From contig NZ_JAHRID010000006.1 of NCBI RefSeq assembly GCF_019100565.1, forward strand, positions 124,001-188,000: a stretch of 64,000 bases of DNA, given 5' to 3'. The notes below the pieces were generated by a model. The model did no database searches, was not told the origin of the DNA, and saw only the letters and a list, made by a program, of their open reading frames with translations. This DNA is from Arsukibacterium indicum (GTDB taxonomy: Bacteria > Pseudomonadota > Gammaproteobacteria > Enterobacterales > Alteromonadaceae). The first letter of the stretch is position 1. Each line of letters begins with the position of its first letter. A program made the translations under genes and the position numbers. This document shows positions 54,760 through 61,829 of the stretch, piece by piece.

Positions 54760-57435
54760 TCAGAACGCCATTCTTATCCCGGCTGTAAAGCGCCGGCCAT
54801 TCTGATAAATGGAGAATAAGCGCGCGGCATCGGTATTATATTCCACCACTTCTTCATCCGTCAGGTTAACGGCTTCCAGCGATAAGGTAATAGTATCTGT
54901 CAGATTATAACCAAAGCTTGCATCTACCTGACCATAACTGTCGTTCCAAAGCTCATCACCATTAAAGTGTAAACCTTTATACCATTCGGTGCGGTAGTTA
55001 TACATCAGCCGGGCGCTGAACTTATCCGTTTCATAATACGCGCTGGCGTTCATCATGTGCCGCGACGTACCCTCCACTAAACCAGAGCCGGGACGGCTGA
55101 GTTGCCGGTCTTCATCCCGTTGCGCGTTAGTGTAAGTGTAGTTAGCACTGACACCGTAATCGCCAAATGCTTGCTGGTAAGTCAGCTCAATACCATCGGT
55201 GGTGCCTCCTGGCCCATTTTCTGGCCGGGTAAAGGTAACATCAACCCACTCATCACCTTCTTCCCAATAACGCTGGTCAACAAAGGTTGAAAAGCTGCGG
55301 TAGCTTTTTATGTCTTTGTGAAAATAGGTAACGGCCAGCAATGCTGACGCATCGAAATACCACTCCCAGGATAAATCAAACTGATCAGCGATTTGTGGCA
55401 TTAAATGGGGGTTGCTGGCACTACCAGTTGGCTGAGCAACATTTAACGAGCCATATGTAATAGATGAAGAAATATTATTCCAATCCTGACGGGCCATTAC
55501 CCTGGCCGCACCAAACCGCAGAATCTGGTCTTCAGACAAGTCAAAAGCAATATTCAGGCTTGGCAGCACTTCGCTGTAATCGTTATCAACTTCTACCCAC
55601 TCCAGCACTTCAGGAGTCAGCCATTCTCGATCAATGGTCCACAGGCCCCATGAATCGCCAGAGAACTCATAACCACCGGAAGTTTGCCGGGTATCCACAA
55701 ACCGGACGCCAACGTTACCGCGGAATCCCTCACCTTCAAAATCACCTTGAACATAAAGCGCCAGAATATCTTCTTCCACAGCCCAAATTTCAGCCAGGTT
55801 TTTGGAGCGGGCAAAATCTGCCGGAACCCCATTTAATCCCTCAAACGCAATCTGCTCCATTGCAGCACGGTTATGGGCCATTTGTTGTGTCATATTGCCA
55901 TTGACCACTGCATCAATATTAACTGTACCGCTAAACAAACCACACTGAGCCCAGTCATAACAAGTAGCAAAAATATGATCCAGATAACTACCTGCAATGT
56001 CTTCATTGCCCGTCATCGTTTGTGGTCCGTGCCAACTGTATGCTACCCGGTCCTGAGTACGTTCAGCCATCCGGTATTTAGCACCCGCCTTTATCGCAGT
56101 AAAGGCACCTTTTTGTACCGGAATAGTGAAATCTAACTGGGCATAGGTTTCTTCATCTGTGGTTGGCTTCTCACCACCCCATATCCAGCCTGGCCGGAAT
56201 TGAGTCGGATCAGTCGCATCAACATCGGTGTTGGCCGTCGGCGTGCCTCCACGCAAGTCAAAGTCATAACCCGTGCCGCCTGCAGGGCCATACTCCCATG
56301 ATGTTTCCCGGTAAGTACCGCCTTTGGCTTCTGTATGACCAAGCTGGGTATGTAACTCAAAACTATCGGCACTGTAATTCAGGTCGAAATCAACAGAGCG
56401 AGTTTCGGTAGACGATACCCGGTTTATAAAGTTATATGCCGCGGTGCCGGCAGCAGCTACTTCGCCAGCAACAATGCTGCCATTTTCAAGCACGGTGTTA
56501 GTCAGTGAGCCTGCATTGTTATTGACAAAAATTAACCAGTTCTGGTTGTGGTTATTCGCATCAACTTTTGAGTCGAGGATATTAAGTACCATATCCAGAT
56601 TGTCATTTGGCCGGGATTGCAGTGAAAGAAACAGTGTTTCGCGTTCACGGTCCTGCTCAAAGCGTGGCACACCGATGTGGCTCGGTATTTTAGCATCTAA
56701 ATCAGTATTGGTTGGCCAGCCGAGTACTTCAAAACCCTGGCGGACAACTTTACGATCCTGCTTGATTGCTGATACAAGTACACCCCAATTTTCCGCGTCA
56801 TTTTTCCATGAGTACATACCGGAAAGCTGTGGATCCCATTTCTCTGATGCTTCTGAATACTGACCTTCCAGCGAAATGTTTACTGAGTTGGCATCCAACG
56901 ACAAGGGCGTCCGGGTGCGCAGAATAACGGTGCCACCAATTGACCCTTCGTCAATACTGGCCAGCGGCGATTTATAAACCTCTAAATCTGAAACCAATGC
57001 TGATGGCAGCATGGTGTAATTAAAACTCCGCCCCGGGTTGTCCAGAATAAACCAATCAGCAGTAGCCACTGTCTGACCATTTAACAGCGTCCGGTTTGTA
57101 GAAGAACTGGCACCGCGGATCGTAATTTTTTCCCCCTCGCCAAACTCCCGGCTAACGCCGACACCGGTGATCCGGGACAACGACTCGGCAACGTTCTTAT
57201 CTGGAAACTTACCAATGTCTTCCGCTGTCACTACGTCGACAACCGCATTGGAATAACGCTTCGCATTCAGGTTTGCCTCCTGTGAAGCCCGGATACCCCG
57301 AATCTGAATAACTTCAACCTGCTGTTCCTTAACCTCATCTTCCTGGGCAATAACCGGCAATGCAGTCAATGCTGCTCCGGCGATCAGGGCCATTTTTACC
57401 GCTATAACGCTTTTTCTAATGTTGTTGTGCAGCAT
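54760..57435 (-). CDS. TonB-dependent receptor, probably for chito-oligosaccharides or GlcNAc
   Basis: The 891-residue outer-membrane protein has a signal peptide (about 1-31) and a plug domain (QIRGIRASQEANLNAKRYSN, VVDVVTAEDIGKFPDKNVAE, SLSRITGVGVSREFGEGEKI, TIRG), then a 22-strand barrel ending in a terminal Phe (RRFTAGIRMAF). I start at ATG 57435, six bases after GGGAG; an open frame to 57543 runs over the operator. Substrate is inferred from the operator 57491-57506 shared with nag genes and from its neighbour nagR. There is no fused signalling domain. Confidence 0.93.
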   Translation of the reverse strand: MLHNNIRKSVIAVKMALIAGAALTALPVIAQEDEVKEQQVEVIQIRGIRASQEANLNAKRYSNAVVDVVTAEDIGKFPDKNVAESLSRITGVGVSREFGEGEKITIRGASSSTNRTLLNGQTVATADWFILDNPGRSFNYTMLPSALVSDLEVYKSPLASIDEGSIGGTVILRTRTPLSLDANSVNISLEGQYSEASEKWDPQLSGMYSWKNDAENWGVLVSAIKQDRKVVRQGFEVLGWPTNTDLDAKIPSHIGVPRFEQDRERETLFLSLQSRPNDNLDMVLNILDSKVDANNHNQNWLIFVNNNAGSLTNTVLENGSIVAGEVAAAGTAAYNFINRVSSTETRSVDFDLNYSADSFELHTQLGHTEAKGGTYRETSWEYGPAGGTGYDFDLRGGTPTANTDVDATDPTQFRPGWIWGGEKPTTDEETYAQLDFTIPVQKGAFTAIKAGAKYRMAERTQDRVAYSWHGPQTMTGNEDIAGSYLDHIFATCYDWAQCGLFSGTVNIDAVVNGNMTQQMAHNRAAMEQIAFEGLNGVPADFARSKNLAEIWAVEEDILALYVQGDFEGEGFRGNVGVRFVDTRQTSGGYEFSGDSWGLWTIDREWLTPEVLEWVEVDNDYSEVLPSLNIAFDLSEDQILRFGAARVMARQDWNNISSSITYGSLNVAQPTGSASNPHLMPQIADQFDLSWEWYFDASALLAVTYFHKDIKSYRSFSTFVDQRYWEEGDEWVDVTFTRPENGPGGTTDGIELTYQQAFGDYGVSANYTYTNAQRDEDRQLSRPGSGLVEGTSRHMMNASAYYETDKFSARLMYNYRTEWYKGLHFNGDELWNDSYGQVDASFGYNLTDTITLSLEAVNLTDEEVVEYNTDAARLFSIYQNGRRFTAGIRMAF

Positions 57436-57490
57436 GTGCATCTCCCGTTCCTGTGCTCTTTGGCTTGGTACTTTTGTTATCTTTTTATTG

Positions 57491-57506
57491 ATGACAGCGT
57501 TGTCAT
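57491..57506 (-). promoter_or_regulatory. NagR-type operator upstream of the TonB receptor gene
   Basis: ATGACAGCGTTGTCAT is identical over 16 bases to the nagB operator. It ends 56 bases before the receptor start codon, consistent with a site at or just after the promoter. Confidence 0.86.
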
Positions 57507-57780
57507 TGAAATTAAACATACACAAATTAATTTCGCTTTGCAAAGAATTTCAGCTGTTTTTTTCACCAGTAATGTTCAGGCTATTTTGTAGCGGCTAATT
57601 GGCGATAAGCCACGGCACAAGATAACAGCCAAACATAAAACCTTCTTATATTGTTGATTTTAAATTATTTACTAAGAAAAAGAAGAATAAGAGCGAGGCT
57701 TAAAACTTGTAACAGAAAATAACTAATTGCTGTTTTTGATAAAAGAGGTTATTCATTAGATTAAATATTTCTTAAAAATT

Positions 57781-57796
57781 TGGCCAGCGCTGTCAT
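57781..57796 (+). promoter_or_regulatory. Degraded NagR-type operator upstream of nagR
   Basis: TGGCCAGCGCTGTCAT keeps the right half of the operator and differs from the full sites at five of 16 positions. It ends 82 bases before the nagR start, so weak autoregulation is possible. Confidence 0.5.
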
Positions 57797-57878
57797 ATAC
57801 AGCAATGCTGATGTTATAAAAAATGCTGATTATGCTAGACTGGGCAGCATATCCGGCCATGCCGATCTGAGAAACACA

Positions 57879-58904
57879 ATGAAAATAACCATTAATGATG
57901 TAGCAAAGCTGGCAGGTGTCTCAATAAAAACCGTCTCGAGGGTCATGAATAACGAACCGTCGGTGCGCAAAGATACCTTTGATAAAGTTACGGCTGCGAT
58001 GAAGCAGCTGCAATATCAACCTAATACAGCGGCCCGTAATCTGGCCAGTAGCCGCTCTTACAGTATTGGCTATGTTTACGATAACCCTAACGCTTATTAT
58101 GTTATTGAAATGCAAAGGGGTATGCTGGACGCTTGTCGTAAACATCATTATGAACTGATTATTCACCCAACCAATGCACAATCACCGGAAATTGTGCAGG
58201 AAGTACTTGAGCTGGTTGAACGCTCCCGTCTGGCAGGGCTGGTATTAACACCACCATTTTCTGAAATGCCGCACCTGGCTGAGGCACTTACCGAGAAAGA
58301 GGTCGCCTTTGTCAGGATTATTTCCGGCTCAACGCCATCACCAAAGCTCAGCAATTGCGTTTTGGTAGACGACTTTACTGCAGCCTTTAAAATTACTAAT
58401 CATTTACTGGAACTGGGCCATACCGATATCGCATTTTTAGGCGGCGATGAAGAGCATAGTTCCAGTGGTGAGCGTCAGGCAGGCTTCGAAGCGGCGCTGA
58501 TTAAACGCGGCCTTAAGGCAAAGCCTGAGTGGGTAGTAGCCGGGCGCTACTCGTTTGAATCAGGGGTGGCAAGAGCTAAAGCCCTGATGAGCGCCGAAAA
58601 TAAACCCAGTGCAATATTTGCCTGTAACGATGAAATTGCAGCAGGGGCGCTATTCAGTGCCCGCCTAATGAATATTTCTATTCCGGACCAGCTCGCTATT
58701 GCCGGCTTTGAAAACAGCCCGTTTTCGCGTCAAACCTGGCCACCGCTGACCACAGCGCACCAGCCTAATTCCACCATTGCCCAGTATGCCGCTGAGTTAT
58801 TATTCAAATGCAGCAAGAAAACCCACAATAAAGCTGATGTAAAACAACAAACGGTATTTATTCCTGAGCTGCTGGTGCGCGAGTCTACCTCATCGGTAAC
58901 TTGA
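57879..58904 (+). CDS. nagR: LacI-family regulator of GlcNAc use
   Basis: The 341-residue protein has a LacI-type helix-turn-helix and hinge (ITINDVAKLAGVSIKTVSRV, then AARNLASSRSYSIGYVYDNP) and a periplasmic-binding-protein-like effector domain (LVDDFTAAFKITNHLLELGH, FACNDEIAAGALFSAR). LacI proteins bind palindromes with a central CG step, and the repeated operator in the window has one. The name is inferred from position next to the TonB receptor gene and the shared operators; the effector is probably a GlcNAc-derived phosphate sugar. The frame is open upstream to 57780, but the HTH start at 57879 is clear. Confidence 0.85.
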   Translation: MKITINDVAKLAGVSIKTVSRVMNNEPSVRKDTFDKVTAAMKQLQYQPNTAARNLASSRSYSIGYVYDNPNAYYVIEMQRGMLDACRKHHYELIIHPTNAQSPEIVQEVLELVERSRLAGLVLTPPFSEMPHLAEALTEKEVAFVRIISGSTPSPKLSNCVLVDDFTAAFKITNHLLELGHTDIAFLGGDEEHSSSGERQAGFEAALIKRGLKAKPEWVVAGRYSFESGVARAKALMSAENKPSAIFACNDEIAAGALFSARLMNISIPDQLAIAGFENSPFSRQTWPPLTTAHQPNSTIAQYAAELLFKCSKKTHNKADVKQQTVFIPELLVRESTSSVT

Positions 58905-58939
58905 ATAGAAATCAGGTAGTCCGAACAAGTTAACCGCAT

Positions 58940-58969
58940 AAAAAAACCGCTGCTGGCAGCGGTTTTTTT
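58940..58969. terminator. Bidirectional terminator between nagR and the AbgT gene
   Basis: An A-run, ACCGCTGC, TGGC-type loop bases, GCAGCGGT and seven T residues form a strong stem in the 98-base gap between the convergent genes. Confidence 0.9.
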
Positions 58970-59002
58970 CTATGGCTCCGTTATCGCCACAAAACTGAAA
59001 GT

Positions 59003-60604
59003 TTAACCGCCAGTAAACTGATAGTAAGTTGGTGCGTTAGGACCTACCGGGAAACCGCCGACAAACACCCACAGAATAAACAGTAGCGTCCACCCTACAA
59101 AAAATACCATCGAATACGGCAGCATAGTGGCAATCAGCGTTCCCAGCCCCATATCCTTTTTATAGCGTGCGGCAACCGCCAGGATCAAACCAAAATAACT
59201 CATCATTGGGGTAATGACGTTGGTAACCGAATCACCTATCCGGTATGCCGCCTGAATAACTTCCGGCGAGTAACCAACGATCATCAGCATAGGCACAAAG
59301 ATCGGCGCGGTAATTGCCCACTGCGCCGATGCAGAACCCAGCATCAGGTTGACAAAACCACACATGGCAATAAAAAACACGAACAGCAATGGGCCGGTTA
59401 ACCCCATTTCCTGCAGGGCAGTAGCCCCTTTAACCGCAAAAATGGCCCCCATATTTGACCAGCCAAAAAAGGCGACAAACTGGGCGGCAAAAAACACCAG
59501 CACAATATACAAACCCATAGAGCCAATGCTTTTTGACATGGCATTAATCACATCACGATCGGTTTTCATGGTGCCGACAATTTTGCCGTAAACAAAACCC
59601 GGTATGGCGAACGTGACAAAAATAAACACCACGATCCCTTTCAGAAACGGAGAGTCCGGTACGCCACCAGTCTCAGGGTTACGCAAAATGCCCCACTCCG
59701 GCACAATACTTAATGCCAGTAAAACAGCTAATAGTAAAAACGCCAGACCAGCACCTTTTAAACCCAGTTTTTCCCGTGGGGTCAGGGCATCAAGCTGCTG
59801 TGCGCCTAAGTCAATAGATGCCTCATTAGGGTTATATTTTCCCAATTTAGGTTCAACAATCTTTTCTGTGACAATGGCACCCAGGGTGGCAATAACAAAG
59901 GTACTTACAATCATAAAGTACCAGTTTGCTTCCGGGCCGACATTATAGGTTGGATCAATCAGGTTAGCCGCCGACGTGGTAAAGCCTGCCAGTAACGGGT
60001 CAACCGTACCAATAAATAAGTTAGCGCTGTAACCACCGGAAACACCGGCAAAAGCCGCAGCTAAACCGGCCAGCGGATGCCGGCCAAGCGAGTGGAATAT
60101 CACTGCCGCCATCGGGATCAGTACCACATAACCCAGCTCTGACGCTGTATTTGAAATAATACCGGCAAACACAACGGTAACCGTTACCATTCTTGGCGAG
60201 GCATTCATTACCAGACCACGCATTGCGGCTGAAATCAGCCCGGAGTGTTCAGCAATGCTCACGCCAAGTAAGGCTACCAGCACCACACCAAGGGGTGGAA
60301 AGCTGGTAAAGTTAGTAACCAGGTTGGCAATAATCCGTTGCAGGCCATCAACACTAAATAAACTGACCACCCGGATAATGCCATCTGCCGACCGCCCTGC
60401 TGCGCCCTCAGGCCGTGGGTCTACCGCGCTGAAATCAAAATAGGCGGCAACGCCACTGCCAACAACAACCAGCACTGCAAACAACGCAAATAAGGTAACC
60501 GGATGCGGCAATAAATTGCCCAGCCACTCTACCGTATCAAGAAAACGGGTAAACCAGCCACGCTTGGCGGCTGCCGGGGCAGGTGTCTTACCAGCGTTTG
60601 TCAT
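59003..60604 (-). CDS. AbgT-family transporter
   Basis: The 533-residue protein has about 11-13 membrane helices and AbgT signatures: WLGNLLPHPVTLFALFAVLV near the start, NTASELGYVVLIPMAA, GYSANLFIGTVDPLLAGFT and a C-terminal RIGDSVTNVITPMMSYFGLI. E. coli AbgT takes up p-aminobenzoyl-glutamate; some homologues export sulfonamides. The substrate here is not known. ATG 60604 has AGAGGAA eight bases upstream; the in-frame TTG 60625 is less likely. A Fur-like box lies 28 bases upstream of the start. It is not obviously part of the nag system. Confidence 0.92.
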   Translation of the reverse strand: MTNAGKTPAPAAAKRGWFTRFLDTVEWLGNLLPHPVTLFALFAVLVVVGSGVAAYFDFSAVDPRPEGAAGRSADGIIRVVSLFSVDGLQRIIANLVTNFTSFPPLGVVLVALLGVSIAEHSGLISAAMRGLVMNASPRMVTVTVVFAGIISNTASELGYVVLIPMAAVIFHSLGRHPLAGLAAAFAGVSGGYSANLFIGTVDPLLAGFTTSAANLIDPTYNVGPEANWYFMIVSTFVIATLGAIVTEKIVEPKLGKYNPNEASIDLGAQQLDALTPREKLGLKGAGLAFLLLAVLLALSIVPEWGILRNPETGGVPDSPFLKGIVVFIFVTFAIPGFVYGKIVGTMKTDRDVINAMSKSIGSMGLYIVLVFFAAQFVAFFGWSNMGAIFAVKGATALQEMGLTGPLLFVFFIAMCGFVNLMLGSASAQWAITAPIFVPMLMIVGYSPEVIQAAYRIGDSVTNVITPMMSYFGLILAVAARYKKDMGLGTLIATMLPYSMVFFVGWTLLFILWVFVGGFPVGPNAPTYYQFTGG

Positions 60605-60631
60605 AAATGAATTCCTCTTGGTCAAAGCACA

Positions 60632-60650
60632 GATAATGATAAGTATTATC
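60632..60650 (-). promoter_or_regulatory. Fur-like box upstream of the AbgT gene
   Basis: GATAATGATAAGTATTATC matches the 19-base Fur consensus GATAATGATAATCATTATC at 17 positions. It lies 28 bases upstream of the AbgT start codon, where binding would block transcription. This is pattern evidence only. Confidence 0.65.
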
Positions 60651-60940
60651 TGGAAATAGTTAATCGCTTTTTAGTTATTTTAAGGCACACAGCAGGAAAA
60701 TAGCGCAAGAGCCTGATATTTCCGGGCTTAATCAAGCCAGACTGGCCCGTTAAGCAGACTTTTATATTATATATTGGCCAAATCTATCACAGGAATGGCA
60801 GAGCGCAAAGTCAGAACCTTTAATAGTAAAGGCTATACGGCTAATCTGCAGCTGAAAACGATAAAATGCCCGACTCATTAAAGGTTATACCAACCGTCCG
60901 CCCGGCCTGCCAACTTTACTCCCGTTACGCTTTCACCATT

Positions 60941-60967
60941 CTCATAGCACTCATAGCACTCATAGCA
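60941..60967. repeat. Three tandem copies of a 9-base repeat
   Basis: CTCATAGCA occurs three times in perfect tandem, followed by CTA. It ends 69 bases before the bdhA-like start. It could be an iterated regulator site or slippage product. Confidence 0.85.
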
Positions 60968-61036
60968 CTAAAGTACCGTTGTAACTCAGGTGACTGCTGC
61001 CTAGCATAAGCTATTAATAATTTCAGGAGTAACCTT

Positions 61037-61786
61037 ATGCGTGCAGTCATCACCGGCGGTACCGGCGGCATTGGTTTTGCTATCGCCAGCCATTTTGGCA
61101 AAGCGGGTTATCAGGTCGTGTTAGCTGATTTAAACGAAACCCTGTTACAGCAAAAAACGGCTGAGCTCAGTCAGCAGGGTATTACTGCCGATTACTGCCT
61201 GCTGGATGTGACTGATCAGCAGGCAATTGAAAATTGTGCCAGCCGTTTCCCAGCCGACATTTTGGTAAACAACGCGGGAATTCAACATGTTGCCAGGCTG
61301 GAAGATTTCCCACCGGAAAAGTGGGCGCTGCTGCTTAACGTGATGTTAACCGGGCCCGCCATGCTAACCCGGGCCATGCTGCCTCATATGCGCAGTAATA
61401 ATTTTGGCCGGATCATTAATATCGGGTCTATCCATGCTGTGATAGCGTCACCTTTTAAATCAGCATACGTGGCCGCAAAACATGGTCTGCTGGGATTCAG
61501 TAAGGTTGTCGCGCTGGAAAATGCCGATAAGAACCTGACGATAAACACCATTTGTCCGGCCTATGTCAAAACGCCATTGGTGGAACAGCAAATTGCCGCC
61601 CAGGCCAAAGAACACAACCTGACCGAGCAACAGGTTATTGAACAGATTATGCTGGCACCTATGCCACAGAAAGCCTTTATTGACGTCAGTGAAATAGCCA
61701 CCATGGCTACCTTTCTGTGTCAGGATGCAGCCAGGCACATGACAGCACAAACGCTTATTCTTGATGGTGGCTGGACAGCCCGCTAG
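61037..61786 (+). CDS. bdhA: 3-hydroxybutyrate dehydrogenase (SDR family)
   Basis: The 249-residue short-chain dehydrogenase probably oxidises D-3-hydroxybutyrate to acetoacetate with NAD. It has the cofactor motif TGGTGGIGFAIA, NNAGIQHVARLEDFP, the catalytic Ser in IGSIHAVIASPFKSAY and the YxxxK pair in SAYVAAKHGL. HAVIASPFKSAYVAAKHGL is characteristic of the Bdh subgroup. AGGAG precedes the ATG. It is 43 bases upstream of the sensor kinase gene and may be co-transcribed with it. Confidence 0.88.
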   Translation: MRAVITGGTGGIGFAIASHFGKAGYQVVLADLNETLLQQKTAELSQQGITADYCLLDVTDQQAIENCASRFPADILVNNAGIQHVARLEDFPPEKWALLLNVMLTGPAMLTRAMLPHMRSNNFGRIINIGSIHAVIASPFKSAYVAAKHGLLGFSKVVALENADKNLTINTICPAYVKTPLVEQQIAAQAKEHNLTEQQVIEQIMLAPMPQKAFIDVSEIATMATFLCQDAARHMTAQTLILDGGWTAR

Positions 61787-61829
61787 CACTGCGCCGGCAT
61801 CTGAGGCACAATCAGGCAATGAGTAACTA

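Larger units (their letters stand above)
57436..57878. other. 443-bp divergent control region between the TonB receptor and nagR
   Basis: It contains one full NagR-type operator and one degraded copy, listed separately. The middle (57600-57780) is AT-rich and shows no gene or clear hairpin. Confidence 0.6.
60605..61036. other. 432-bp divergent region between the AbgT and bdhA-like genes
   Basis: It holds a Fur-like box, a triple 9-base direct repeat, a CCTTTA/TAAAGG hairpin (60817-60832) and two copies of TAAAGGYTATAC (60827-60838 and 60879-60890). I found no convincing gene. Confidence 0.55.

Noticed and set aside
57780-57878. N-terminal extension of the LacI-family gene
   Set aside because: The frame is open, but the family starts at the ITINDVAKLAGVS segment and the extension would cover the degraded operator.
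60795-60881. 28-codon frame with an AGGA just before ATG
   Set aside because: The ribosome site touches the ATG with no spacing, and the peptide overlaps the repeats and hairpin of the control region.
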